A stretch of DNA of 64,000 bases, from contig NZ_CP012036.1 in NCBI RefSeq assembly GCF_001298445.1, positions 5,767,525-5,831,524 of the forward strand, given 5' to 3'. Of the stretch, positions 44,041 to 52,949 are shown in pieces; the stretch's first letter is position 1, and every line of letters begins with the position of its first letter. Position numbers and translations under genes: made by a program. The notes under the pieces were generated by a model. It did not search any database and was not told the DNA's origin. It saw nothing but the letters and a program-made list of their open reading frames with translations. The DNA is from Nostoc piscinale CENA21. Lineage in GTDB: Bacteria > Cyanobacteriota > Cyanobacteriia > Cyanobacteriales > Nostocaceae.

Positions 44041-45115
44041 TAATATCGATTTCTCCGGCACATCGCATTCCGTATTTGTTGAGATAAGCATAGATAGCAT
44101 CTTGAGTTTCCTTTCCACCATCAAACTTAACCAGTTCATCCAAAAACCTATCATCTTTTACATGTTGTAAATAATCAATTACTTCAGCATAAGGACAAAT
44201 CACATCTGCGACATCCAATAGTTCTAGACCCATAGACGAAGTAATATTGTTTGGCGCAGATTGAGAAAGTATGTCTGCTGCATTTTTCTCACCTAACCAT
44301 TCGTTCATTTTTTCATTTATCCAGGATGACGCATTCATCGCAGTCATAATCACACCAAAACTTTGTGGATCAGACAAGCTCTTCTTTAATTTCTGGATAT
44401 CTTCCAGAATAAAATCAATCAGATCCGCTCCTGATTTCGTCTGGATGTTCTGTTTTAACTCGTCTATCGATGTTTGACTACGCCCAATCAAATCGGGAAC
44501 GATCGCCGGATCGTATTCGGTCAGCGTTTGAAAAACCAAAGACGATGCACCCTTATTGCTGTTACCGGAACTTTGTTCTTGCTTGTCATCTGGTAACAAT
44601 TTTATGAAATCTCCCCGATCTAGTATGGTCATAAGTGCGTCCCTGATAAGCGGATCGGATTTTCCCAAAACGTCTACCACAATTGTTCTTCTCACAGGTG
44701 AAGCCAAATCATGGGTGACATCAACAAACAACCGTCCACCCGCTTTATACTTGGGTCGAGCAGCTGTTAACTGCCATAAAGATAATCCCAATGGTTTGAT
44801 GGGATCAGTCATCATTTGTTGATGACCGACAGATACATAAACGTGATTTTGGCGATCGTTCGCTTCCGGGATCGGGTATAAAGTAGTGATGGGGCGACTC
44901 TGGACAATATGAAATGTGTCATCCACCAAACACCATTCGATGTCCTGGGGGTGTCCGAAATGTTCTTCAATCTTTCCACCGATGCGCTCAAGCTGCAAAA
45001 TCTGCTCATCTGTCAGTGCTTGCCTATTCTGCCGTTCAGTCTCAATCTCCTGTTCTTTCGTATCGCCATCTTTCTCAGTCGCAATGAAGCCATCAAGACT
45101 TGTCGCTGTAAAGTA
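44041..45115 (-). pseudogene. Internal fragment of a PEP synthase/rifampicin phosphotransferase-like enzyme
   Basis: An open stretch without a natural start or end. The visible part runs from GFIATEKDGDTKEQEIETER through ALTDEQILQLERIGGKIEEH, HPQDIEWCLVDDTFHIVQSR and PITTLYPIPE (the conserved end of the ATP-binding domain) into the linker (VSVGHQQMMTDPIKPLGLSL) and ends at CAGEIDIT, where IS5-derived sequence begins. The N-terminal ATP-grasp half and the C-terminal phospho-His domain are absent. A dead remnant. Confidence 0.8.
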
Positions 45116-45526
45116 CTAAGTTTTCATTTTTGTATGCAACTCCTAAATATGACTTCAAGCACCTAACGATGTCCATCACCCGCCGCAGATCGCCTTTGTA
45201 TCATAACCGATCGACTCTCGGCATCGGTGTGCATGGGCGTTGTTATGCGGCGTTCACGTTGGCGTAGCCTCTCGTAGAGAAGTGTGCCGTACCCCTGCGG
45301 GGAAGCAAGCTACGCGGAGCGTCTCCGACAGGAGAAGGTATCGCTCACTAGCTGCTGCTACCGCGATAGTGACACAACCAGAGCTATTTGAAAATTTTTG
45401 AAAACAGGATAGTAGCCGAGGCGATTGTTATTTTTTACACGGACTTACGTTCAAATAAAGAAGAGAAAGCACTATAGCTAACGCTCAAATCCTTAAGAAG
45501 TAACTCTCACATAGGAGATAAAAATT
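45116..45526. other. Gap with GC-rich dispersed repeats
   Basis: 411 bases. At 45238-45370 there are dispersed-repeat pieces such as GGCGTAGCCTCTCGTAGAGA and CTACGCGGAGCGTCTCCGAC, several of them able to form hairpins. This marks the change from stress/IS region to plasmid backbone. A promoter for the gene at 45527 is expected at its right end but not identified. Confidence 0.5.
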
Positions 45527-45868
45527 ATGGCTACTAAAACCAAAAAAGTTAGTTTAATTGATGATAACGCAATGGGTATTTACAAAATTGCTGACTACAA
45601 CGAGCGTAAGTTTAAAGCAGTCTACTACGGGCTACAAGAAACCTGGGGTAAAACTATCCAAGCACAGTCACAGACTAACTGGAATAAAACACAATGGGAT
45701 GCTTTTAAAACAAGATTTATTGCTACATTCGGCTCAGTCGAAAACCCCAAATACAGTGTACAACAAATGGTTGACTATTCCATTAAGCACTTCAACAAAG
45801 GCTTAGAAGAACTACTCGAAGTCAACAAACGTACTTGGCTACAACGCGAACGTTTATTAGCAAAATAA
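45527..45868 (+). CDS. Small protein of unknown function, paralogue of the next gene
   Basis: 113 residues; TAGGAGATAAAA precedes the ATG. Lys-rich start, then KFKAVYYGLQETWGKTIQ, WDAFKTRFIATFGSVENPKY, QQMVDYSIKHFNKGLEELLE and KRTWLQRERLL. It aligns with the protein at 45977 (similar spacing of W-x-x-FK-x-x-F-x-x-x-FG-x-x-E and the F-N-x-x-L-E-x-L-L helix). Mostly helical, no membrane segment. No known family recognised. A terminator-like hairpin follows at 45894-45927. Confidence 0.65.
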   Translation: MATKTKKVSLIDDNAMGIYKIADYNERKFKAVYYGLQETWGKTIQAQSQTNWNKTQWDAFKTRFIATFGSVENPKYSVQQMVDYSIKHFNKGLEELLEVNKRTWLQRERLLAK

Positions 45869-45893
45869 TCACAAATAATCTGAGTTTTACAGA

Positions 45894-45927
45894 AAATCTC
45901 GCTCATACGGAGTGGGATTTATTTTTT
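45894..45927 (+). terminator. Rho-independent-type terminator
   Basis: Stem AAATCTCGCTC pairing with GAGTGGGATTT (two G-U pairs), loop of about five bases, then ATTTTTT. Placed 26 bases after the stop of the gene at 45527. Confidence 0.65.
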
Positions 45928-45976
45928 GACTAATGCTGACGCAGCTAAAAGCGAAGCATTCATCAAGGAAAAAACT

Positions 45977-46420
45977 ATGGCTGCTAATAAATCTACTAAA
46001 GCTCAAGCTGCTACAGTCGATGATTCAACAATGGAGCAATTCAAGATTGAATCATTCGACGTGCGTAAATACAACACAATTTTCTATTCAATCCGTGACC
46101 TTTACGGATGCGAATCACAACGGCAACTGGGGTCTGACAATTTCGATTGGAAAGCTTTTAAGCTTCAGTTTGAAATTTGTTTTGGTCGTCCTGAAGATTG
46201 TCGTTACACCACAGAACAATTATTGAATTTCGCCAAATACAAATTCAACATGAGTTTGGAAGACTTGTTAGCTTATAACCGTAAATCATGGGAACTCCGC
46301 AAAAGACGAGAACAACAATATGCAGACATGGAGCAAATTAACTCTGTAATTCAGCACATTCCAGAAATTACCAATTCTCACGTTGATTGCTCCCAAATGC
46401 TAGAGCAACAGCCATACTAA
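45977..46420 (+). CDS. Small protein of unknown function, paralogue of the previous gene
   Basis: 147 residues from the ATG at 45977, with AAGGA seven bases upstream (an earlier ATG-less start in the same frame is less likely). After an Ala/Lys/Thr-rich start comes YNTIFYSIRDLYGCESQRQL, FDWKAFKLQFEICFGRPEDC, TEQLLNFAKYKFNMSLEDLL and YNRKSWELRKRREQQY, parallel to the 113-residue neighbour, plus a 30-residue C-terminal extension. The pair lies between the IS region and parM, converging on parM. Role unknown; its own terminator follows. Confidence 0.65.
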   Translation: MAANKSTKAQAATVDDSTMEQFKIESFDVRKYNTIFYSIRDLYGCESQRQLGSDNFDWKAFKLQFEICFGRPEDCRYTTEQLLNFAKYKFNMSLEDLLAYNRKSWELRKRREQQYADMEQINSVIQHIPEITNSHVDCSQMLEQQPY

Positions 46421-46426
46421 AATTTC

Positions 46427-46487
46427 AAAGAATCAGTTAGAAAGTACTGTTTTATGCAGCACTTCACTCTAGCTGATTCTTTTTTTT
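46427..46487 (+). terminator. Terminator between converging genes
   Basis: A perfect 10-bp stem, AAAGAATCAG with CTGATTCTTT, followed on the plus strand by a run of eight T. On the minus strand the stem is followed by a weaker T-rich stretch, so it may serve both the small gene and parM. Confidence 0.8.
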
Positions 46488-46513
46488 ACTACATTTATTT
46501 TTGCCTGAACCTA

Positions 46514-47758
46514 TCAAACATTCTCGTTTACAGCAATAAAGGTACTAGGCCGCTCACAAGGCGTAAAGTTATACCTACGTTTGACTTCTTCACCTGTATT
46601 ATTTGTATTACCTTCAACAGATTTATTTAACGGTATAACCTCAGAGCGTATATAACCAGTTAACTTATCAAACTGAATAATCATGTGCTGGTGAAAAGCC
46701 CAAACATCCGCCATCCGATTGCCCATACCAGAAGATATTTCATCAGGTATAAAAATATTAGCGTGCCAGGATACTTTCATCCCCTCTTTCTGGAAGTAAG
46801 CATCTATTTCAGGACGAATGTAATCCGCAGTTCCTCCGCAAAATACTAGTTCTTCAATATCCTCATCCATCTTTGAGCGCAACCACCTGGCGATCGCACG
46901 CCAATATTCGTCTCTAGCAAGTAATAAAGCTTTGGACATCGACTCTCCATCAAGTTGAATCTCATCACCTTTGCGCTTGCGTGAGAGTTTTTGCATCACC
47001 TGGGGGTCACAACTGGCTCCAGCTTCTATCAGTACCTCAATAATATTGGAATTATCAGGGCTCAGTCCCGATGTTTTGGAAATCAAATTATTTACTAACC
47101 AAGACATACCAAAATTGCTGGTTATTCCTGCGCCAATCGAACCACTCCGAAAGGTGAAAATACTCGCGTTGCGATAACCAAGCATTACGTACATCGAAAC
47201 AGGTACACGATCGCCAAGGGTTCGCCTACGGTGGAAAAATATTCCACTACCCTCAGAAGCTGCATCATAACGAAGCATTTTCACCCGCATCTTACCTGCT
47301 GGTGTATCAAACCCCCGAAACGTATCCTTCAACCGAATTTGTAACTGTTCCTTATCTTGCACTTCACCCGGCGGCAGCAGGACACTCAAGTAAGCGGCAA
47401 CATCATTACCCAGGTTCAACTTCTCTTTAGCCAGCCAAAACGCACCGCAAATTTTGGGGACTGCCAATTCGTACTTTAGCTCCCTCAGTTGCGATATACC
47501 CCCAAACCGACGACGAGCAAGTTCTCCCAAGGCGAAATACTCATCGCCTATCCCTACCCAAGCATGAGATTCAGGACTACCTTCAGGTTGGATGCTTTCA
47601 ACGGAGGCTTTAGCAACATCCGCTATTTCTGAATCTAAAAGTAAAACAACTGGCTTTCCTTCTGGATACTCCTGAACGATAGCCTTAGTTTTACTTGCAC
47701 CCATATCAATCGTAATTACTATCTTTTTTACGTCTGTTTTCTCCTTAGTTTTGGGCAT
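46514..47758 (-). CDS. parM: ParM/StbA-like actin-type plasmid segregation ATPase
   Basis: 414 residues. Actin-fold motifs: phosphate 1 VITIDMGASKTKAIVQE, phosphate 2 around SMYVMLGYRNASIFTFRSGS, and adenosine motif ELVFCGGTADYIRPE. The middle and C-terminal helical parts agree with ParM/StbA-type proteins of plasmids. Such proteins polymerise with ATP and push plasmid copies apart through a ParR adaptor bound to a centromere. A ParR-like gene lies upstream on the same strand (48623-49201) after an 864-base gap with repeats. No strong ribosome site is visible before the ATG. Confidence 0.85.
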   Translation of the reverse strand: MPKTKEKTDVKKIVITIDMGASKTKAIVQEYPEGKPVVLLLDSEIADVAKASVESIQPEGSPESHAWVGIGDEYFALGELARRRFGGISQLRELKYELAVPKICGAFWLAKEKLNLGNDVAAYLSVLLPPGEVQDKEQLQIRLKDTFRGFDTPAGKMRVKMLRYDAASEGSGIFFHRRRTLGDRVPVSMYVMLGYRNASIFTFRSGSIGAGITSNFGMSWLVNNLISKTSGLSPDNSNIIEVLIEAGASCDPQVMQKLSRKRKGDEIQLDGESMSKALLLARDEYWRAIARWLRSKMDEDIEELVFCGGTADYIRPEIDAYFQKEGMKVSWHANIFIPDEISSGMGNRMADVWAFHQHMIIQFDKLTGYIRSEVIPLNKSVEGNTNNTGEEVKRRYNFTPCERPSTFIAVNENV

Positions 47759-48008
47759 ATCTTTATATTTTATTAATTTTTACTATAGTTCCTAATTTAA
47801 CTGAAATAGGAATAATGCTGTATGGCAAAACATTTTCTTTACAGGGGTTAACAGGTTTTTCACATACAAAGTAAGTAGAGAAAAAACTATTACGATCATT
47901 TTCTTCTATAACACTAATACCAAACCGAAACTGTAGATTCTAAGTAAATCAATGTATTAAAAATTTCTTCAACACATGCTGGTTAAATTACGTCCTGTAT
48001 CATGAACA

Positions 48009-48033
48009 AATTACCCCAATCACACCCTAATTC
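48009..48033. repeat. TACCCCAAT repeat, parM side
   Basis: Core TTACCCCAATCACACCCTAA; about 21 of 24 positions match 49307-49331 with one gap, and the first 13 match 49328-49340. About 250 bases upstream of parM. Confidence 0.55.
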
Positions 48034-48183
48034 TGTATCAACTAAAAGTTGAATTACAAAATAATATTTGTCTTTGGCTTGTCAAATAAACAATGTAATT
48101 GTGATTATTGCACCCAGTATTACCTCAATCATCCCCACATTTACCTCACTAAAAGCACCACAATTGGGCAGTCTTGTACAATA

Positions 48184-48205
48184 ACAAGGTATGTCCAATG
48201 GGGTT
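48184..48205. repeat. ACAAGGTATGT repeat, copy 1
   Basis: Core ACAAGGTATGTCCAATGGGG; differs from 49573-49595 at one base of 22. The 3' half, CAATGGGGTT, resembles the complement of the TACCCCAAT unit. Confidence 0.6.
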
Positions 48206-48622
48206 TATTACAAATTTGCTTTGCTGCAAAATTGTTGATTGCAACTTTTACAAATGAAATATCATGAAGGCAATTGCATCTCCGGAGTTAGAATGCGATC
48301 GCCTCTCCAGTTCGGTCAAATACTGTTAATGCACTCGATCACAAGCTTTGAACAAGTGTACGACGAAATGGTTTAATCGAAACTTTGAATAATGCAGGTG
48401 CTTGGGCAAAAACTTCTTCTCAATGTGCTTTGTACCTCTTCACAAAGCACTTCTTAGCAACAGTGCCTAACGCGATGCCTGCGGCGGGCGTAGCGATCGC
48501 AATCTAAAAAAATACTGCCCACAACAACAAACAGGACAAAGGAGGGAATTACATAAGTATCACAAACGTAGGCAAAGAATACGCTTTTCTCTAACACCTA
48601 ACAGCCATTCCTGATAATCCCT

Positions 48623-49201
48623 TTACTCCAGACGAAATCCTGCATCAACTTCTATTTCTGCCTTAGCAATCGGGTCATCCTCATCATCATTAAAGAACCC
48701 ATCATCTTCAGAATCTTGTTCCAAAATATTTGACCCTACTGATTCTGCCGTAACAGGTAGCGAGTCAGGACTTGGCTTAGTGGAATCAAAAAAAGAAACC
48801 GAAGGGGGAACCAAATTAGTTGAAACAGGAGTTACTCCCACAGCATTAGTTCCAATTGTTGGTTGTAAGCCAATCACACCCTGCGAGAAAATTCCACTAT
48901 GAGGATTAACAAGAACTACCTGAGGCAAACCCTCCATCCCAAATGTCCGTTTCATCTTAATTATCTGGGCTTCAAGTTGCGCGATCGCATCATGCAGAGC
49001 CGACTGCAATTCCATACCAGATACTCCGGCAGCCGATAGCGCAAACGGTAGGTAATAAGCCCGGAGCGCCTCACATACTAACTCAGTTTGCCCTCGCTTC
49101 TTCGACTGGAGATAGCTAATTACTATCCCATCCTCTGTATCCTTACTCCGCATGATTCGCGCCAACTCAACAGAATCAGCAGGCTTACTCGCTCTTGCCA
49201 T
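48623..49201 (-). CDS. ParR-like plasmid partition adaptor (tentative)
   Basis: 192 residues from MARASKPADSVELARIM; a longer frame upstream has no better signal. The N-terminal 70 residues (DGIVISYLQSKKRGQTELVC, EALRAYYLPFALSAAG) resemble the ribbon-helix-helix region of plasmid ParR-type proteins, where the REALRAYY-like helix is typical. A helix (ALHDAIAQLEAQIIKMKRTF) follows, then a long Ser/Thr/Pro-rich and finally acidic tail (QDSEDDGFFNDDEDDPIAKA). Position upstream of parM on the same strand supports the idea. ParR would bind the nearby repeats and cap ParM filaments. It could equally be another DNA-binding plasmid protein. Confidence 0.55.
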   Translation of the reverse strand: MARASKPADSVELARIMRSKDTEDGIVISYLQSKKRGQTELVCEALRAYYLPFALSAAGVSGMELQSALHDAIAQLEAQIIKMKRTFGMEGLPQVVLVNPHSGIFSQGVIGLQPTIGTNAVGVTPVSTNLVPPSVSFFDSTKPSPDSLPVTAESVGSNILEQDSEDDGFFNDDEDDPIAKAEIEVDAGFRLE

Positions 49202-49306
49202 ACTCTTACTTCTATATAATCTGCAAACCAAGCTTCTCAATAAGCTATTTGTCATTACTCTTACTTTAACCACACTGTAGGAGAACTTACCCCCGTATTT
49301 ACTCCT

Positions 49307-49345
49307 AACTACCCCAATTCACACACTAATTACCCCAATCAATTG
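49307..49345. repeat. TACCCCAAT repeats upstream of the parR-like gene
   Basis: Two tandem units, ACTACCCCAATTCACACACT then ATTACCCCAATCAATTG, 106-144 bases before the gene start. They match the unit at 48009-48033. Candidate operator or centromere sites. Confidence 0.6.
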
Positions 49346-49572
49346 AAAATTAAGTCTCGTTTTTTAAATAAAAATATGTTGTTAACTGATAAATAAACTC
49401 TTACAATTCCCATGATTGAGGTATTCTGAGGGCAAATTGACCCAACTATTTCAGCATTACTTCAAATATCAATCGTCTTAGAACAAAACTCTACAACCCT
49501 CACTGCATATGAATTTACATCAGTCCCGTTCCACAATAAATCATTACTGTTGTCGCACAATCCAGAACTAAA

Positions 49573-49595
49573 ACAAGGTATGTTCAATGGGGTTA
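49573..49595. repeat. ACAAGGTATGT repeat, copy 2
   Basis: Core ACAAGGTATGTTCAATGGGG, 123 bases upstream of mobC. The gap 49202-49717 holds these repeats, an inverted TGATTGAGGTATTCTG motif (49412-49427) that pairs with TACCTCAATCA at 48121-48131, and no gene. An oriT is expected here or near mobC but was not located. Confidence 0.6.
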
Positions 49596-49717
49596 TTTTA
49601 TTCTTAAAATATTCGCAATAAATTAGATTAATTGGCAATATATTCAATACAATCGTTTATCATGTAGTTCTAATAAATATTACTTCTGTTTTATATTTAC
49701 TTTTTGATGACTAATGT

Positions 49718-50074
49718 ATGGTAAATGACCCCGTAAAGCGAACTAAATCTATCAAGGTATACCTCTTTAAGGAAGAGAAAACTACCATTGAGGAAAAAGC
49801 GATCGCCACAGGGGTAACTGCATCTGAGTATTTACGTTCCTGTGGATTAAGGCGGGTACTAACGGCAAAACCGCCCGCTGATTTGGTAACTATCCGCGCT
49901 ACTGCTGGAAACCTTAAAAGCGAACTGATGATGTTATCTCACTTAGCGAAAGAAACAAACAACCAGCAAATTTTGGATACTGTTAATAAGGCGATCGCAC
50001 TTGTAGATCAGACCATCGCAGCTGCATTTAACCTAGACGTTCCCGATAAATCACCCTCAAGCCAAGATAAATAA
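49718..50074 (+). CDS. mobC: MobC-like relaxosome protein
   Basis: 118 residues. The first 50 residues (KRTKSIKVYLFKEEKTTIEE, KAIATGVTASEYLRSCGLRR) are the ribbon-helix-helix-like beginning of MobC/plasmid mobilisation proteins, with the typical ASEYLR segment. A helical C-terminal half (LKSELMMLSHLAKETNNQQI) follows. MobC helps the relaxase to open the DNA at oriT. The relaxase frame begins within 45 bases of its stop. The protein has GCGATCGC sites in its gene as elsewhere on the replicon. Confidence 0.75.
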   Translation: MVNDPVKRTKSIKVYLFKEEKTTIEEKAIATGVTASEYLRSCGLRRVLTAKPPADLVTIRATAGNLKSELMMLSHLAKETNNQQILDTVNKAIALVDQTIAAAFNLDVPDKSPSSQDK

Positions 50075-50116
50075 GGCATTACAAGTTCTATAGCCCCCAC
50101 TTTCAACTGTCTCAAT

Positions 50117-51106
50117 TTGATTCCCGTCATCTACAAAAAACCTAATTTTCTCGACACGCTCAAGTATGTCTTGGGGAAAGATGATGCTGCGATTGTCGAT
50201 ACTAATATGATGGGAACAAAGCCAGATGAATTTAACCAGCAGTTTCTCACCATCAAGTACACCAACAAAGCGGTTAAACGGCAGTGCGCTCACCTCATCA
50301 TCTCAATCGCACACCGCCCGAACTACCACGAGCATTTATCCAACAGTCAGTACAGTTATGTAGCAAGAGAATATCTCAAGGATATGGGATACTTGCCCAA
50401 AGAAGAATCATCTGTAGCAGCTACCAGTCAGTTTGTTGCGGTACGCCACCACGATCGCAACCACGAACACCTGCATATAATCGCCTCCCGGATTCGGTTA
50501 GATGGCAGCTTAGTTAATGATTCCTATGATTATTTCAACTCCCAAGTTTCAACTAGACGCATCGCGGCGGAACTAGGATTGGAAGTAACTCCAACAACAA
50601 ATGAAGCTGTAGCCTCTAAGTTAGAGCAAGAGTACGGAATAATTACACTTACCAGCCCCAACCGATCAAAAAGCATTAGAGCAGTCAACAGTCAGCACAA
50701 AACCCCAACAAGTAAGGAAATTATTCGCCAAGCAATAGGAGAAGCCATTAAGGACAGTCCCACCGTCTCTACGTTTATTCAACGCCTGGAGGAAAATAAC
50801 ATTGGAGTATTGCCTAAGATGCAGGGGGAAGAACTACTAGGCTTTAGCTACACTCATAATAATGTAAAAATTGCTGGTTATCAAGTATACAAACCCTATA
50901 GCTGGAACAAACTGCGATCTGAATATGGAATCATGTATGACCCAGATAAAGATAAAGAAGTAATTCAACAAGCTAAAGCCAAAGCAATTGCTCGCATAAA
51001 TAGCATAATTTTAAGTAACAATGATTACTTATATAGTGATAAACCTACTAATAGCAGTACAAGTGATAGCAATGGTGATACCGATAGTAACTCCAAAAAA
51101 ACTTGA
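50117..51106 (+). CDS. Relaxase/mobilisation nuclease, MobA/VirD2-type N-terminal part
   Basis: 329 residues from a TTG (no ATG is available; the frame is open from 50075, so the start may be earlier). YVLGKDDAAIVDTNMMG and CAHLIISIAHRPNYHEHLSN are motif I/II regions, and VAVRHHDRNHEHLHIIASRI is the His-rich motif III that binds the metal of the nicking site. It would cut plasmid DNA at oriT and stay linked to the 5' end via a tyrosine. The frame ends soon after seven A at 51095-51101. With six A it continues into the frame at 51021-51626 (about 502 residues in all). Confidence 0.85.
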   Translation: MIPVIYKKPNFLDTLKYVLGKDDAAIVDTNMMGTKPDEFNQQFLTIKYTNKAVKRQCAHLIISIAHRPNYHEHLSNSQYSYVAREYLKDMGYLPKEESSVAATSQFVAVRHHDRNHEHLHIIASRIRLDGSLVNDSYDYFNSQVSTRRIAAELGLEVTPTTNEAVASKLEQEYGIITLTSPNRSKSIRAVNSQHKTPTSKEIIRQAIGEAIKDSPTVSTFIQRLEENNIGVLPKMQGEELLGFSYTHNNVKIAGYQVYKPYSWNKLRSEYGIMYDPDKDKEVIQQAKAKAIARINSIILSNNDYLYSDKPTNSSTSDSNGDTDSNSKKT

Positions 51107-51626
51107 GAGGACAAAAGTACTAAATAGTAATTATCCAGATCAAATTTCGACAATACAACCAAAATTAGAAGATAAACCCACGTCGGAAGCAAATAAGGTT
51201 AAGAAAAAAGTACAGCCGCATCTGAAGGAACAGCACCCACAACAGGATATTTCAGAAGAGAACTGTCTATCCACTGCTCAACAAATCCTGGAAGAGCAAT
51301 CTTCCCTTATTCCTGCTTCTGTTACCCTTCTCCCTTCTACTCTCAAACATTTGCCTTCTATAATCACCGACTATATGCTTGTTACCAATAACTTCCGTAT
51401 CAAAGGACGGGAGTTGAGTGCCAGCTTAGATAGCACTACTCTGAGTGTTTACCGTCATGGGGATAATACTCCTGTGATGCAAACCTGCTACAGTCAGAGA
51501 ACCTGGTACGAAGAGATACCAACTCGACTAACCACAAACGAAATTGAGCAAATTGAAAGTTTACGTTTCTTTACCCAACAAGCATTAATCAATCAACAGC
51601 GATCGCAAACAGGTATTGAGCAGTAG
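51021..51626 (+). CDS. C-terminal part of the relaxase in another frame
   Basis: Only the part after about 51100 is meaningful: KKLERTKVLNSNYPDQISTI, then ENCLSTAQQILEEQSSLIPA and TDYMLVTNNFRIKGRELSAS LDSTTL. It follows the relaxase directly if one A is removed from the run at 51095-51101. The first 27 codons overlap the relaxase and are hydrophobic nonsense. The C-terminal domain has a mixed strand pattern (SLDSTTLSVYRHGDNTPVMQ) of unknown type, which could be an accessory DNA-binding or protein-contact region. Confidence 0.55.
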   Translation: MITYIVINLLIAVQVIAMVIPIVTPKKLERTKVLNSNYPDQISTIQPKLEDKPTSEANKVKKKVQPHLKEQHPQQDISEENCLSTAQQILEEQSSLIPASVTLLPSTLKHLPSIITDYMLVTNNFRIKGRELSASLDSTTLSVYRHGDNTPVMQTCYSQRTWYEEIPTRLTTNEIEQIESLRFFTQQALINQQRSQTGIEQ

Positions 51627-51744
51627 TAAACCTGCTACTAGAGAGAATTTAATCTACTGAGAATTCCTATTGTTGATATATGAAATACGAAGTGTTCAAA
51701 TTTGAATACTTCGTAGAAAGCATTAATACATCTAGGTTGATGTT

Positions 51745-52041
51745 TTAAGCAATTCCACTACGTATTAGTGCCAAAATTTGTACATCCGAGTCATAATAGA
51801 TTTCGAGGTTGTTTTCTGGTTCTAAGTCATGAGTTATGTTATGTTTTTATAAACCAGAGCGCAACAGCTTAATCTTGAAATACCCTCGTTTAAGTTTCTC
51901 ACTTCCCCTGACTTCATAAAATTTATCTGGTTTTTGGATAATTTCAACCAGTCCCTGCGCTTCCATATTCTCAAACAACGACTGTCACGACGCAATATCT
52001 TGCTCAGGCGCAAAAATTCTAACATCGTTTATCTCGCCCAT
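51745..52041 (-). pseudogene. Small hypothetical gene with two in-frame stops
   Basis: From an ATG at 52041 the frame reads MGEINDVRIFAPEQDIAS, TGA, then SLFENMEAQGLVEIIQKPDK and FYEVRGSEKLKRGYFKIKLL, TAA, then THDLEPENNLEIYYDSDVQI to TAA at 51745. The composition is protein-like throughout, which argues for a decayed gene of about 98 residues. No family recognised. Confidence 0.45.
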
Positions 52042-52050
52042 AAGCCTCTT

Positions 52051-52088
52051 TGTTCTAGCTATATAAAATTATAAAAGTAACTAGAACA
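52051..52088. promoter_or_regulatory. 38-bp palindromic site, left copy
   Basis: TGTTCTAG at one end and CTAGAACA at the other, AT-rich centre. The inverse complement of the copy at 53361-53398 agrees over the first 12 and last 14 bases. It is 14 bases before the start codon of the gene at 52103. Confidence 0.7.
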
Positions 52089-52102
52089 AAAAGCGATAAC
52101 CG

Positions 52103-52780
52103 ATGCCTAAGAAAAAATGTGGAATTGGATTTGACTGTGCCAGTATGATGCAGCACCCAGGCATAGATCCTGGCGACTGCTTAAATTACAAAACTTGTGG
52201 GAGTGCGCTTGAACTAACCCCTGATGAAGAACTCGAACTTGTTCGTATCCGGGAAGAACAAATGCGCCAGTATCAAGAACAAATTCGCCTGACTCGTCGT
52301 TCTGCTGCCATTATGATGCTGATGAGGCGCGGTTGCCCACAGTCACCAGAATCGTTAGGTATTGTCTCCGCCGTCGAGGCGATCGCCACCACATTAGATA
52401 ATATTCGTACTGGACTTACTAACTTCGACGGACAGTACATCGCACCACCTAGTTGCGAACTCCACATCTACAATGTTAAACGCCCCAGTGGTACGTACTC
52501 ATACTATAAACTGACCGCCGAAAACGCAATATTTGCACCTTCAGAAAAAGAACAACAAGTACGGGTAATTCACCTCAGCCATCATAATGATGCGCGGTAT
52601 ATAGAAGCACAACTTGGTATCGAACGGCGAAACAAGTTAACCCAGGTGCGAACACTGCTTCAGAACGCAAGCGCATTGCTTGAGGAAGCAACACGTCTAC
52701 TCGAACAAACTACAGATATGAACAGTCCAAATGCTACAGTTGAAGTTTTCAACATCGATGAAATTATATCCATCGACTAA
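52103..52780 (+). CDS. Hypothetical protein with N-terminal cysteine cluster
   Basis: 225 residues. The N-terminus has spaced cysteines (KKKCGIGFDCASMMQH, then GDCLNYKTCGS), suggesting a small metal site. A helical arm follows (LVRIREEQMRQYQEQIRLTR), then a beta-rich part (CELHIYNVKRPSGTYSYYKL, EQQVRVIHLSHHNDARYIEA) and a C-terminal coiled helix (LTQVRTLLQNASALLEEATR). The middle resembles a protein that wraps a DNA- or protein-binding beta sheet, but no family was recognised. Its start is 14 bases after the 38-bp palindromic site, which probably controls it. Confidence 0.65.
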   Translation: MPKKKCGIGFDCASMMQHPGIDPGDCLNYKTCGSALELTPDEELELVRIREEQMRQYQEQIRLTRRSAAIMMLMRRGCPQSPESLGIVSAVEAIATTLDNIRTGLTNFDGQYIAPPSCELHIYNVKRPSGTYSYYKLTAENAIFAPSEKEQQVRVIHLSHHNDARYIEAQLGIERRNKLTQVRTLLQNASALLEEATRLLEQTTDMNSPNATVEVFNIDEIISID

Positions 52781-52949
52781 TAAAACCAGCAAAATGGGAA
52801 AATTTACTTCATTACTGCCACAAAATATAAATCCTGTATTTCAGGATTATGTGTAAAGCTGCTTTATCTACCAGTACAACGTGACGATTACAATCAAATC
52901 GCTCTGATGGGTATGCCAACAGGCTAAATCGACTAGGGAGAAGTGAAAA

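Larger units (their letters stand above)
47759..48622. other. Long gap between parR-like gene and parM, candidate centromere/control region
   Basis: 864 bases, AT-rich, without a credible gene (an open stretch at 48049-48267 has poor composition). It contains a repeat unit at 48009-48033 (TTACCCCAATCACACCCTAA) and one at 48184-48205 (ACAAGGTATGTCCAATGGGG), both found again at 49307-49345 and 49573-49595. A small dispersed repeat with GCGATCGC lies at 48470-48505. Confidence 0.55.

Noticed and set aside
48049..48267. 72-residue frame between parM and the parR-like gene
   Set aside because: Cys-rich, improbable composition, and covers the repeat units; treated as noncoding control region.
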